In this document: positions 1-8,510 of the stretch, piece after piece
How the letters are laid out: each line of letters begins with the position of its first letter
Position numbering within the stretch: the stretch's first letter is position 1
From: Bacteroidales bacterium
GTDB lineage: Bacteria; Bacteroidota; Bacteroidia; Bacteroidales; UBA3824
NCBI GenBank assembly: GCA_017417315.1
Contig: JAFPZK010000031.1
Span: forward strand, 1-52,935
DNA length: 52,935 nucleotides
Direction of reading: 5' to 3'
Notes under the pieces: model-generated
What the model saw: the letters and a program-made list of their open reading frames with translations, nothing else
What the model was told of the DNA's origin: nothing
Database searches by the model: none
Made by a program: the position numbers and the translations under genes

Positions 1-41
1 AATGCCGAATCGTAAATCGGATTTGCAATTAATTGTGCCAT
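1..41 (-). CDS. 5' end of a gene running off the left edge, possibly Rpn-like nuclease
   Basis: A start codon on the minus strand at 41-39 opens a frame reading MAQLIANPIYDSA before the window ends. A good TAnnTTTG box lies upstream at 98-91. The residues NPIYDSA resemble the N-terminus of Bacteroidetes PD-(D/E)XK (Rpn/transposase-like) proteins, but 13 residues cannot prove it. An intact gene of that broad class lies at 14995-15906. Confidence 0.4.
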   Translation of the reverse strand, partial: MAQLIANPIYDSA

Positions 42-90
42 GACAAAGTATTTTTTTGATACAAAAAATTTCTAAATTTAGTTTCATTCG

Positions 91-98
91 CAAAGTTA
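91..98 (-). promoter_or_regulatory. -7 promoter box for the left-edge gene
   Basis: On the minus strand this reads TAACTTTG, matching the Bacteroidetes TAnnTTTG element. It would place the transcript start near 84, about 43 bases before the start codon. Confidence 0.45.
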
Positions 99-184
99 AG
101 AAAAATTTTCGGAAAAAAGAAAACAAAAATTATTTGCACAACTCAAAATTTTTTTTTATTTTGTCGAAAGAAAACAACAAAAAA

Positions 185-246
185 ATGATAAAAGTAATTC
201 AAAAACAGAAACTTTACAGGGGGTAAATTAACTTCCTCTAAATTTG
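185..246 (+). promoter_or_regulatory. Promoter with upstream dyad element A
   Basis: The -7 box TAAATTTG is at 239-246. Upstream, TTTAC (213-217) and GTAAA (223-227) flank a run of five G, so the dyad covers the expected -33 region, followed by ACTTCC at 231-236. A 13-codon frame (185-226, MIKVIQ... ending RG-stop) overlaps it. A closely similar arrangement lies at 8785-8862 on the other strand, before the fimbrillin-like locus. The shared layout suggests a common regulator or sigma factor; this is inference. Confidence 0.45.
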
Positions 247-267
247 TATATAATCAAAATAACATCT

Positions 268-915
268 ATGAAAAAAACATTCACATTAACCGCCTTATTA
301 TTAATGATGATAACGTTTTCATCTTTCGGCGGCAACTCAGCGGTCTATGAACCGCAGGAAACGGACACCATTGTATACGGCAGTGAAATGGTCGCAGGAA
401 AACTCTATTTCGTTAACCTCAAAAAAGACCAACAACCCGTAATGCCAAACATCACAATCAAAGGTAACAGAGCCGGCAATCATGAAGAAGGCAAAGGCAT
501 CAACACCAAACCTTACGCCGCAGAGGGTATCCGCTGTATCTTTGAACTTGACGAATGGGTGGAGTTTTATCCTCAATCCGACTTTAAAACCGGAATCGCG
601 GTATGGGTCTTTAAGCACAAAGACAAAGTAGATTTTTATGAAACGGCTAAACTTTCTGACGAGACTCCCGGCTTTGTAGAATACCGCGAACTTAACGAAA
701 ACCCCGACCAAGAAGAAGGAGTATTGTTAGACTGGGGTTCGTTGTACGTTCACCCTGATTATCACAAACCCGGTTTCTATGACTTCGTCTTCACTTTCGG
801 CGGTAAAATATTCGCCGTTATGCTCACAAAATTCTATGACAAGGAAGAACTCGGAGCAAAATCTGACACTGAATTGGAAAACATAATGAAGGGGTGCAGC
901 ACAAATAAATTTTGA
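268..915 (+). CDS. Secreted protein of unknown function
   Basis: The frame is open from 244, but translation most likely begins at the ATG at 268, which gives a normal signal peptide (MKKTFTLTALLLMMITFSSFG). The 215-residue product has no lipobox and no membrane segment after the signal, so it should be periplasmic or exported. The mature part is acidic and aromatic-rich, suggesting a beta-sheet domain, and ends in a Cys-containing tail (GCSTNKF). I recognise no domain. It stands alone, behind a promoter with an unusual upstream dyad and before a palindromic terminator. The coding call is strong; the function is unknown. Confidence 0.8.
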   Translation: MKKTFTLTALLLMMITFSSFGGNSAVYEPQETDTIVYGSEMVAGKLYFVNLKKDQQPVMPNITIKGNRAGNHEEGKGINTKPYAAEGIRCIFELDEWVEFYPQSDFKTGIAVWVFKHKDKVDFYETAKLSDETPGFVEYRELNENPDQEEGVLLDWGSLYVHPDYHKPGFYDFVFTFGGKIFAVMLTKFYDKEELGAKSDTELENIMKGCSTNKF

Positions 916-929
916 AACGACACAACACC

Positions 930-957
930 GTAGGGGCAAAAAATTTTTTGCCCCTAC
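930..957. terminator. Perfect 28-bp palindrome, bidirectional terminator
   Basis: GTAGGGGC and GCCCCTAC flank a core of six A and six T. The palindrome sits between convergent genes and includes the TAG stop of the minus-strand TPR gene (956-954). The T-run needed for release lies inside the stem on both strands, so it could act in both directions. It may also be a dispersed repeat of this genome. Confidence 0.65.
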
Positions 958-2744
958 CGTTTGTCTAATTCTCTGTATTTTTCACGCGATTCCGTTGCAA
1001 AAACACTGCCCGGATAATCCGTCAAAATCTTCATATAATATTCTTTTGCCTTTTCCTTATCAGAAAGCCTGACAGAGGAAATCTCCGCAAATTTATACGC
1101 CGCCTTGTCAGCCAAAACATCAAACGAATAATCATCGGCAACCTTTTTATAATATTCAGCCGCCTTTTGCCAATCATGTTTACGCTCTGAAATCTTCGCC
1201 TTTAAGAAATAACTCTCGTCAACAAGCCCCGAAGTAGGAAAACCGTTAATTATCGAATCCAAAGAATTTTCGGCTTTTTGAAACTGATTCTGCGAAAAAT
1301 ACATGTCCCCACGTGCATAAATTTCTAACACGGCAGAAGAATCCGAATTATCCGCTATCAAAAGCGAAAGTTCCATAGCATCATTTGCAACAAGTTTTGA
1401 AGTCGCCGCTTTCAAAACGTCCAACTGCGAGGCAGCCCATTTGAAATTGCCCGTATAATACGCTATACGCGCTTTATTGAATTTTGCCTCATCACCGTAC
1501 TCGTTTTGCTTGTTGTCGTTTTCAACCTTCGCAAACCTCATAACCGCGCCCCAAATATCGCCCGAAAAAAGTTCAATATTGCCTAAGGTAAGTGTCAACT
1601 GCGCTTTTTGAGAATAATTCAAAGACGGAACATTAAGAGTTTTTTCAACCCAACTTTTCGCTTTGTCAGGAGAGTTAAGATAATAGGTTTCAAGATAAGA
1701 AAAGTTTTTTACCTCGTTGATATTCTGATTGTTAAGACCAAATTCCTCAAAAGTCTGTATATATCTTTTTTCCAAAGAAAAAATCTCCGCAGAGTCTGTT
1801 ATCATTCCCCCTACTACCCTCTCGTACATCGAAGTCAAAACTCCGTAAACCGCACGACGGTAATAAGAATTTTCTTTCCCCTTGTCAATCACGTAATTAT
1901 AACATTCTGAGGCAGTTTCAAAATCTTTTGCGTTAAGAGCCTCATCGCCCAAAATTATCAAACGCTGCCCCTGCTCGCCGAGCCTTTTGTCCAAAGCCTT
2001 AGCCTGAATAAAAGCACTCTTGAAATTCTTTTTCTGCATAAACAGCCAAATCAATAATTCTGACATCGGCGTTGAAGGTGTCTTCTGAATCCGCTGCAAA
2101 ATGCCGAACCGCAAAATGTCATAAAACTCGTTATTAATATCATTGTTAACATAATACTGAAACATACCCTGAACGTTAGAAACATCTAACGTATTGTCTT
2201 CCAACAAGTCTAAACCTGTTTCAACCATTTTGCGCTGATTCCGAGAGGCAGCATAAACAGAAAAAAGTTCAATGCTGAATTTTTCGCCGGTAAGGTCTCT
2301 GCCTTTCAGAAGCGTTTTTTCAGCCCACTCAGCCTCGCCAAGACTCGAAAACATATTCGTACATTGAATTATCTGATTTTTATCAGCCTTAATTTGCGAA
2401 ATTACCTCCTCATACTGCTCCGAGGCTTTGTCAATATGATTCTGACGGCGGTAAACATATCCGAGAAGTATTTTATATGTTAAATCGTTTTTTGACGACG
2501 AAACCTGTTTTTTTACCGCTTTTTCGGCTTTTTCATAATTTTCAGTGTTAACAAGACAATTAACAAAATAAATGAAATATGTCTTGGATTTTGTCCTATT
2601 AAACACATTTTCAAACAGATACGATGCTTTTTCATATTCTTGGGCGTTGTAATAAGAATACGCCAATTGAAGGTCGTCCTGACTTTGAGCCCAAGAAAAT
2701 TTCAACATTAACGTCAAAACCGTTAACAAAAAAATACGTTTCAT
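954..2744 (-). CDS. Exported tetratricopeptide-repeat protein
   Basis: A 596-residue protein with an N-terminal signal peptide ending near FSWAQS (no lipobox cysteine). The rest is helical repeats of TPR type: units with the ...A..Y.....YE.A...F pattern occur near residues 26-60, 105-140, 270-300 and again at the C-terminus (about 475-590), where they resemble the BamD/YbgF repeats (YYKKVADDY, YYMKILTDYPGS). Probable role: periplasmic scaffold at the outer membrane. It is the last gene of a minus-strand run with yqeY and a TrmH methyltransferase, and its start overlaps the methyltransferase stop by four bases, so translational coupling is likely. Partners are unknown. Confidence 0.85.
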   Translation of the reverse strand: MKRIFLLTVLTLMLKFSWAQSQDDLQLAYSYYNAQEYEKASYLFENVFNRTKSKTYFIYFVNCLVNTENYEKAEKAVKKQVSSSKNDLTYKILLGYVYRRQNHIDKASEQYEEVISQIKADKNQIIQCTNMFSSLGEAEWAEKTLLKGRDLTGEKFSIELFSVYAASRNQRKMVETGLDLLEDNTLDVSNVQGMFQYYVNNDINNEFYDILRFGILQRIQKTPSTPMSELLIWLFMQKKNFKSAFIQAKALDKRLGEQGQRLIILGDEALNAKDFETASECYNYVIDKGKENSYYRRAVYGVLTSMYERVVGGMITDSAEIFSLEKRYIQTFEEFGLNNQNINEVKNFSYLETYYLNSPDKAKSWVEKTLNVPSLNYSQKAQLTLTLGNIELFSGDIWGAVMRFAKVENDNKQNEYGDEAKFNKARIAYYTGNFKWAASQLDVLKAATSKLVANDAMELSLLIADNSDSSAVLEIYARGDMYFSQNQFQKAENSLDSIINGFPTSGLVDESYFLKAKISERKHDWQKAAEYYKKVADDYSFDVLADKAAYKFAEISSVRLSDKEKAKEYYMKILTDYPGSVFATESREKYRELDKR

Positions 2745-3271
2745 TTCTTTAATCTGTTAAACACTTCCCAAATTACTATTCCGGCACTAACTGACACATT
2801 AAGAGAGTGTTTCGTGCCGAATTGCGGAATTTCCACACACTCGTCGCACAACTCCATAACGGAATCGTCAACGCCTTTAACTTCGTTTCCGAACACCAAA
2901 GCGACTTTGTCAACACCTTTCAAATCAAGGTTTTCAAGACTTACACTTCCGACTGCTTGTTCAACGGCAAGAATTTTATAACCGTCATTTTTCAGAATTT
3001 TTACCGCTTCGGTTGTCGTTTTAAAATATTGATAATCAACAGATTGTTCTGCACCGATGGCTGTTTTGCGAATTTCTGCGTTAGGCGGGGTTGCCGTTAT
3101 GCCGCAAAGAAAAATTTTCTCCGCCTTGAAAGCGTCCGAAGTCCTGAAAACACTGCCGACATTCAGCGCACTTCTGACATTATCTAATACAACAACGACA
3201 GGCGTTTTGGAAGTTTTTTTGTATTCTTCCACCGACAGCCTGCCGAGTTGTTCCATTGAAAGTTTTTGCAT
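2741..3271 (-). CDS. TrmH-family (SpoU) RNA 2'-O-methyltransferase
   Basis: The 176 residues contain the three SPOUT motifs: NVRSALNVGSVFRT (31-44), LVFGNEVKGV (125-134) and SLNVSVSAGI (156-165). These bind S-adenosylmethionine through a trefoil knot and supply the catalytic Arg. The family methylates ribose 2'-OH in tRNA or rRNA. This is a short, knot-only member without the extra N-terminal RNA-binding domain of RlmB, so the substrate cannot be named from sequence. It starts directly after the yqeY stop and overlaps the next gene by four bases, which supports one operon. Confidence 0.9.
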   Translation of the reverse strand: MQKLSMEQLGRLSVEEYKKTSKTPVVVVLDNVRSALNVGSVFRTSDAFKAEKIFLCGITATPPNAEIRKTAIGAEQSVDYQYFKTTTEAVKILKNDGYKILAVEQAVGSVSLENLDLKGVDKVALVFGNEVKGVDDSVMELCDECVEIPQFGTKHSLNVSVSAGIVIWEVFNRLKK

Positions 3272-3718
3272 TTATGACAACAATTTTTTAACGCAATCAG
3301 CAATAACTTTCGACTCTGCCTTTCCTGCCAAAGCAGCATTAGCCTCTTTCATAACCTTGCCCATTTCTTTGATTGAAGTTGCGCCTACTTTCGTAACAAT
3401 CTCTTTTACAGCGGCTTCAACTTCTTCCGCGCTCATTTGTTTGGGAAGATAGCATTTTATAAACTCCAACTGTTTGCTTTCTTCTTCAACCAAATCTTCA
3501 CGCGATTGCTCTTTGTAAATCGCGATGGAATCCTGACGTTGTTTTACCATTTTCTGAATGATTTTCAAAACGTCAGAGTCTGCTAACTCGTCGATTTTAC
3601 CTGAGGTTTTAGCCAAAAGAATTTCGGCTTTGATTGCTCTGATTGCCGCTAAACGGAGTTGATTTTTCTCCTTCATTGCGGACTTCATGTCTTCTTGAAT
3701 TTGTTGTTCTATCGTCAT
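3272..3718 (-). CDS. yqeY: GatB/YqeY domain protein
   Basis: A 148-residue stand-alone YqeY: two helical halves, with the typical KMVKQRQDSIAIYKEQ and FIKCYLPKQMSAEEVE stretches and the C-terminal MGKVMKEANAALAGKA helix. The fold matches the tRNA-interacting tail of GatB and GatE. A role in tRNA amidation or misacylation control has been suggested for the family but not fixed. It is packed between a TPR lipoprotein (20 bases upstream) and a TrmH methyltransferase (no gap). Confidence 0.92.
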   Translation of the reverse strand: MTIEQQIQEDMKSAMKEKNQLRLAAIRAIKAEILLAKTSGKIDELADSDVLKIIQKMVKQRQDSIAIYKEQSREDLVEEESKQLEFIKCYLPKQMSAEEVEAAVKEIVTKVGATSIKEMGKVMKEANAALAGKAESKVIADCVKKLLS

Positions 3719-3738
3719 TTTTTGTTAAATTTTTATTT

Positions 3739-4629
3739 TTAATTTTTCTTTTTTGACAAATTTGTGTAATAAACCGCGTTTTTTTTATCGCCCAACCTTT
3801 GACAGATTACCGCTAAATCCTCTGCATCAGAAGGCCTTTTATAAAGATTATAAAGTCTTGTATAATAAGCCTTTGCTAACGTGTAGCGCGGTTTCAATTC
3901 TTCTTGTTTTTTCCTGAAAACTTTTAAGTTTGCGGAAGTTTTTTTTTCGTTATAAACTTTTTGAGCCTCTTGAAATTCGGCTTCTGTTTCAGTAAAGTTT
4001 TTTTTAGCAATAAAACTCAGTCCCGTAAAATTATTCGGGTCGAGATTATATAGTTTTTGAGCGGTTTCTTCGGTTTTTTTCTGACTCCCGATTTGCTGAG
4101 CCGCAACAAAATATTTTTCCAAAACAGCGATATTATCAGTTTTTTCTGCCGGTAAATTATTAAAAGCGTAGAAAACTTTTCTATAATCACCTTTTTCGTA
4201 ATATTTATCAAAAAGTTGTTCCCTGACGTATGCTATTTCGTCGCCGGAAGAATAAAATGCGGCGTAATGCTCCAAACTTTCAATCTGTTTGTCAACATCG
4301 GGAACTTTCTCGTAATACATAATTGTCATAAAGGCTGATTGTTCGTCCTCGAAATTATGCTTTTTTGCATCATCGAAATATTCAATTGCACGGCGTTGAG
4401 ACCCTATATTAAAAAGACATTTTCCGGCAGATAAGAAAACTTCGCCGCCCGGTGTCAAACCTTTAATATTATAATAATCAAGCACTTGTGAATATTTCTC
4501 AAATGCTTCACCGTATTTTTTTTCATAATACAACTGATTGGCAGACTGCAAAATTGAAGCGATTTTTTTCTGACCCAAACATGATTGTAAAAAAAATAAT
4601 AATGCTAAAAGTTTTAAAATATTTTTCAT
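3739..4629 (-). CDS. TPR lipoprotein
   Basis: An ATG at 4653 is also in frame, but a TACCTTTG promoter box at 4663-4656 lies too close to it. The ATG at 4629 gives MKNILKLLALLFFLQSCLGQ, a signal peptide with an LQSC lipobox, so I chose that start. The 296-residue product should be lipid-anchored at Cys. TPR-like helices follow, for example YYEKKYGEAFEKYSQVLDYY and the C-terminal DAEDLAVICQRLGDKKNAVYY. A charged stretch rich in Lys/Glu precedes the last repeats. It heads the run yqeY-trmH-TPR. Function is likely scaffolding; partners are unknown. Confidence 0.82.
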   Translation of the reverse strand: MKNILKLLALLFFLQSCLGQKKIASILQSANQLYYEKKYGEAFEKYSQVLDYYNIKGLTPGGEVFLSAGKCLFNIGSQRRAIEYFDDAKKHNFEDEQSAFMTIMYYEKVPDVDKQIESLEHYAAFYSSGDEIAYVREQLFDKYYEKGDYRKVFYAFNNLPAEKTDNIAVLEKYFVAAQQIGSQKKTEETAQKLYNLDPNNFTGLSFIAKKNFTETEAEFQEAQKVYNEKKTSANLKVFRKKQEELKPRYTLAKAYYTRLYNLYKRPSDAEDLAVICQRLGDKKNAVYYTNLSKKKN

Positions 4630-4655
4630 TAAATTTTTCCCAAAAAAATCCACGC

Positions 4656-4663
4656 CAAAGGTA
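4656..4663 (-). promoter_or_regulatory. -7 promoter box of the TPR lipoprotein/yqeY operon
   Basis: The minus strand reads TACCTTTG. Transcription would begin near 4649, which separates this operon from the TIR-like gene upstream and decides the start of the lipoprotein at 4629 rather than 4653. Confidence 0.5.
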
Positions 4664-4688
4664 ATAATTTTTTTCGGGAAAAAAACAT

Positions 4689-5546
4689 TTATTTTTCCGC
4701 TATTTTATCGTAAAAAATCTTTATGTCAAGAGGAATCAATGTTTTGTCGTTGACGGAATATTCCATAATTCCTTTCAAGACTTTTCTTAGAGCCTCAGAA
4801 TCGGCATGTTCTTGATTAGCGGCAACTAAAAGCGGTGTTTTTCCGCCCTGACCGCCGTTGTCTTTCCAAACCTGCCGCGAAAAACTCAAAGCCCAATCCG
4901 AAGCATAATCATAATAAATAACACCGATTTTACAAACCGAAAGTTCCGATGAAATTTTTTCGCTGTATTCAACACCCGTATCCATGTTGATACACAACGT
5001 TTTAATGGTAACAATATCGGTTAACATCGAGAGGATTTCTTTCGCGCTTTCTGAATCCAAATCGTTATAAATGAAATAAACGTCCGCCATTGATAAATCA
5101 CTTATAGCCGAGGTTTTCACATTCATAATCGTACGCAAATCTTCCGTAAAAACTATCGGCGATGTAGTTGAAGAATAAATCGTGTTTTCAACAATGTCGC
5201 GGCGTATGCTGTTGATGTAAAAATTTCGCGAATTGATAAGCCCAGTAGGATTCCATAGGAATATTTTAAAGCCGTCTTTTTTTACCTGCCTGCCCTGACG
5301 GTACTGAATACCAGCCTGCGTATCGTAACCCGCACCGTCAGGATTATAAAAATTAAGCGTCCCCAAAACATAAACCGCACAATCACAATTATATAATACT
5401 TCTTCAAGATTATCTTCGTTAGGTTCAACGACTTCGATACCCGCCCTATGCAAAACATCTTTCAACTCCTGTCTTGCCTCGGTAACGTCAGAGGTACATT
5501 CCGCCAAAAAAACTTTTATGTTCTGATTCAAAAAGGTTAAAAACAT
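4689..5546 (-). CDS. Two-part TIR-like protein, putative conflict or signalling partner
   Basis: The 285 residues look like two Rossmann-type, TIR-like halves. The first (about 9-115) starts IKVFLAECTSDV, then a helix (RQELKDVLHRAG), strand IEVVEP and VLYNCDCAVYVLG. The second (about 155-250) starts DVYFIYNDLDSESA, with CINMDTG and CKIGVIYYDYASDWALSF. I do not see a confident NADase Glu, so it may be a structural TIR relative rather than an active NADase. In related genomes I believe similar proteins sit near nSTAND1 genes; here one lies about 5 kb away (10580). The family assignment is tentative and rests on fold-like patterns. Confidence 0.6.
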   Translation of the reverse strand: MFLTFLNQNIKVFLAECTSDVTEARQELKDVLHRAGIEVVEPNEDNLEEVLYNCDCAVYVLGTLNFYNPDGAGYDTQAGIQYRQGRQVKKDGFKIFLWNPTGLINSRNFYINSIRRDIVENTIYSSTTSPIVFTEDLRTIMNVKTSAISDLSMADVYFIYNDLDSESAKEILSMLTDIVTIKTLCINMDTGVEYSEKISSELSVCKIGVIYYDYASDWALSFSRQVWKDNGGQGGKTPLLVAANQEHADSEALRKVLKGIMEYSVNDKTLIPLDIKIFYDKIAEK

Positions 5547-5706
5547 TTTTCTATATCAAGTTTTTGTGTTTTTCTCTTATGGAGAAAATTCAAAAAAAGT
5601 GCCAAGTTAGACTTTCGACAAAATATCAATTGTTTTTAAAAAAAAATAAATTAATCAACTGATAATCAGCAGAATAACCACTATTATTTTTCGATTTTAT
5701 TTTTAT

Positions 5707-7350
5707 TTATTTTTTTTTTGCCAATTGGTATGTCTTGTTTTTGTTTGCGCCATTAGGAATGAGTATGCCGTCTGAAACCATTGTATAAACCATTTTGCGG
5801 ATGTCCTTAATGTCAACGTCGGGCAGCCTGTTGGCTATGTCTGATATTTTGCTGCAAGGATGAATACGCAAATCTTCTTCGATGAGTGTGCATAGACGAT
5901 GTGGTTCAATGGTTTTCAAGGTAGTTGTGCGGTTGAATTTTGCGTTATCCATAAGTTTTGGATTCAGTAAAAATGCGTTACCTTTCTTTTGACCACGTGT
6001 TATCACCAGTCCTTGATTGATAAGATTATCCACGTATGAACGCATCCTCTCGCCGTCTTGCAGTTGAAGAATTGCGGACAGTTCGGTTGAAAGTATTTTT
6101 TGCTCTGCCGCAATGATACCGAGTGCTATACGGTTTTTCTGTGTCAAAGTATAGTTTTGATTGACATATTCAATTAATTTAAGTATCTCGGTATCAATAA
6201 TTTTACGAAAAATAGTAATCTCTACATAATCATCACCTTCCTTGACCATTGGAACTTGTTTGCCAACCGAAAGTTGCAGTTCGTACATCAAATCATAGCC
6301 AGACCCTTCGGCTTCCATCAAGTGCAGGTCATAAAAAACTTTTGCCAAATGTATATTGCGCTTTACTGTTTTTTGTAAGATGTTTTTTGACGTAACGCCC
6401 AACGGCAGAAGTCCGGGGTTTGTGATTTCCATACGGTCGGGATAGAGTTTGATAAATATATCACCGCGTGTGGTGTACGGACGGTGTACGATTGCATTGC
6501 AGAGCAATTCCCTGACAACTTTTTCGTTATACGCGGGAATGTTTTTGCGCCACAGACCGTCTGAAATCTCGTTTGATTCTTTCCAATCAGGGATTTTTTG
6601 CCAAATGTCTTCCATAAGTTCCTGAGGATTCAGTCGATAGTCGTCCCAAATGTATTTTAAGACCTTGTTGTCGTCGGTATCGTACTTAATATACTGAATA
6701 ATAGGCGAGTACGACAATCTTGCGCGTTGTTCCTGAGTTCCGAGCCATAGAATGCCAAGGTTTGTGAGTAGTCCGTTGTCGTCAATCATTTGATAATAAG
6801 CCAATAGTTCCTCGTCGTTTTTGTCCTTGACAAAAGCAGAAACACGGTCGGAATTTCTTATTTGTCTCACAAAATTTTGCAGTTTTGTGCTGTCGGCTTT
6901 TGACCAATTGATTTGTGAAGAAATAGTTGTTTCCCAACAATATGCAGGTTTGTCGGTCATCAGCCTTGACAACTCGTCGGGCATAAGTGGTCTTGTTTTG
7001 TCGCTGTCACGGTAATAAAACTGTCCTTTGGTTGTACCCGCTATTGACATATTAGATGCAAATATTTTTAAATCAACGTATTGACCGCCATTTTCTGCGG
7101 CAACTATTCTCGGCAACAACCCCACGTTTATGGTAAGTTCGTTGATACGCTTGACAATTTTTTCGGGCAAAAGTGGGTCAATTTGTTGATTTTCAGGCGG
7201 TAACTCGTCACCGTCTTCGATTCCTATATGCAACGAGCCACCCTTTGCGTTGGCAAAAGCCACACAATCCTTCGCCAATTCATTAAAATCGGCGGTTCTG
7301 CCTTGAACGGTTTTGAGCGATTTTTTGTCGTATATTGTTGATTCTTCCAC
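5707..7350 (-). CDS. AlbA_2 / HATPase_c_4 putative transcriptional regulator
   Basis: A 547-residue protein of the widespread RecG-like regulator type. Residues about 22-46 (FNELAKDCVAFANAKGGSLH) are the AlbA_2 (Schlafen-like) nucleic-acid domain. Residues about 280-320 (ELLCNAIVHRPYTTRGD and ITNPG) are the N-box and G1 region of the HATPase_c_4 domain. The C-terminal 180 residues look like winged helices. The start is GTG at 7350: no ATG occurs in frame nearby and a canonical promoter lies just upstream. Members often stand alone in accessory DNA; some Schlafen-type proteins act in phage defence. The target is unknown. Confidence 0.85.
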   Translation of the reverse strand: MEESTIYDKKSLKTVQGRTADFNELAKDCVAFANAKGGSLHIGIEDGDELPPENQQIDPLLPEKIVKRINELTINVGLLPRIVAAENGGQYVDLKIFASNMSIAGTTKGQFYYRDSDKTRPLMPDELSRLMTDKPAYCWETTISSQINWSKADSTKLQNFVRQIRNSDRVSAFVKDKNDEELLAYYQMIDDNGLLTNLGILWLGTQEQRARLSYSPIIQYIKYDTDDNKVLKYIWDDYRLNPQELMEDIWQKIPDWKESNEISDGLWRKNIPAYNEKVVRELLCNAIVHRPYTTRGDIFIKLYPDRMEITNPGLLPLGVTSKNILQKTVKRNIHLAKVFYDLHLMEAEGSGYDLMYELQLSVGKQVPMVKEGDDYVEITIFRKIIDTEILKLIEYVNQNYTLTQKNRIALGIIAAEQKILSTELSAILQLQDGERMRSYVDNLINQGLVITRGQKKGNAFLLNPKLMDNAKFNRTTTLKTIEPHRLCTLIEEDLRIHPCSKISDIANRLPDVDIKDIRKMVYTMVSDGILIPNGANKNKTYQLAKKK

Positions 7351-7378
7351 AGTTTTTGAGCCTTCGTTTCTTATACTG

Positions 7379-7409
7379 CAAAGATAATCATATTTTCCAA
7401 ATTCTCAAA
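7379..7409 (-). promoter_or_regulatory. Canonical Bacteroidetes promoter of the AlbA_2 gene
   Basis: On the minus strand the -33 box TTTG (7409-7406) is followed by 19 bases and the -7 box TATCTTTG (7386-7379). This predicts a start near 7372 and a leader of about 20 bases before the GTG codon. Confidence 0.65.
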
Positions 7410-7430
7410 AAAAATATTCTTTCCCCACCC

Positions 7431-7467
7431 CAAAAACAAACAACAAACCCCGCCATTGCTGACGGGG
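7431..7467 (-). terminator. Terminator of the fimbrillin-like operon
   Basis: On the minus strand CCCCGTC and GGCGGGG pair (7 bp with one G-U) around a six-base loop (7467-7448), followed by a T-rich tail. It lies 14 bases after the lipoprotein stop. Confidence 0.7.
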
Positions 7468-7481
7468 CTGTAAAAATTTGG

Positions 7482-8489
7482 TTAGTATTTTTGCTCCCAC
7501 TCTTCAAAAGAATATCCATCTGATACGAGGTCTGCAACTTTTGTACTCGTACTAACACGCTTATACTCATCAGTAGCATTCTTATGCTTCAACTGTGTTT
7601 GAATATCACCCTTCTCTGTTGAATAAACGAAATATATAGTGCTAAAGTCAAATACATCTTGCGTGTAAATCCAATCATATTTATTAACTATGTCGCCCCA
7701 AGTGTCATCATCGTCATACTCTATGGTATACAAATATGCACCAAATACATCGTCGTCAGGACCAATCTCCGCCGCATAGGAGCCTGAAAGAGTAAGACTA
7801 TATTTATTTTTAACATAAACCCTACCGCCTGCAACTAATTCTTGTTCAGAAAGTCCAAGTGCCGTACTTGATATTGTTTGATTTGTATTGAACGCAAAAA
7901 CTCTTGATTCTGCATTGTTGCCGTTTATATCAACGTCTTCAATATTTGTCTCGATAACAAAATACGAAACCTCATCATCAAGAGTTACAGAAAATGTTGA
8001 CTGCGCGTTATCGTATGTAAAAGTTCCTTTCAACGAAGCGTATGTGCTGACAGCATCCGCCAAACTACCACATCCTTGAAGTCCGTCTGAAAGAGTTGCT
8101 GACGGAAGAATTCTCGCAGTAATGGTCTGTCCGTTTGCATCTGCGGGCATTTCTCCGTCAATAAAAGTTGCTGATGTTGAACCTGCACCTTCTGAAAGGG
8201 TAAGCGTTGTAAACGGCTTTGTTGCCTCAGGCAAAAACAACGACAAAACATCACCCTGAGAAAATACTTCTTCGTATTTGTTTTCAACAATGTTTTTATC
8301 ACCCAAAGCAACTTTTGAAATTGACGATTTTTTCTTAGCCGTGATGGTTATGGAATTAGTCTTTTTAACCTCGGTCTGATTGTTAACTTCCTTTGTGTCT
8401 ACATTGTTATCGTCTTTGCTGCACGAAGTTGAAAGCATTACGGCAGCAAGCACAGGAATCAAAAGAAATCTCTTCTTCATTTTTTTCAA
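7482..8489 (-). CDS. Fimbrillin-like lipoprotein
   Basis: A 335-residue protein whose signal peptide ends in the lipobox LSTSC at residue ~23, followed by an acidic SKDDNN linker typical of surface lipoproteins in this phylum. The body is strand-rich: a first domain with ITITAKKKSSISKVALGDKN and DVLSLFLPEA, then a second sandwich with EVSYFVIETNIED and RVYVKNKYSLTLSG. This matches the fimbrillin-like/FimA-Mfa1 layout, although no C-terminal donor strand can be proven. MKKMKK offers two starts; the first is used. It follows a 58-residue micro-gene by 21 bases and probably shares its promoter. Likely a cell-surface or pilus-associated protein. Confidence 0.72.
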   Translation of the reverse strand: MKKMKKRFLLIPVLAAVMLSTSCSKDDNNVDTKEVNNQTEVKKTNSITITAKKKSSISKVALGDKNIVENKYEEVFSQGDVLSLFLPEATKPFTTLTLSEGAGSTSATFIDGEMPADANGQTITARILPSATLSDGLQGCGSLADAVSTYASLKGTFTYDNAQSTFSVTLDDEVSYFVIETNIEDVDINGNNAESRVFAFNTNQTISSTALGLSEQELVAGGRVYVKNKYSLTLSGSYAAEIGPDDDVFGAYLYTIEYDDDDTWGDIVNKYDWIYTQDVFDFSTIYFVYSTEKGDIQTQLKHKNATDEYKRVSTSTKVADLVSDGYSFEEWEQKY

Positions 8490-8510
8490 TTTTTTTTTTA
8501 AAGTTAATTA

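Noticed and set aside
7335..7579. 62-63 codon frames near the AlbA_2 and fimbrillin-like genes
   Set aside because: They cross a promoter and a terminator and overlap the clear lipoprotein gene in another frame.
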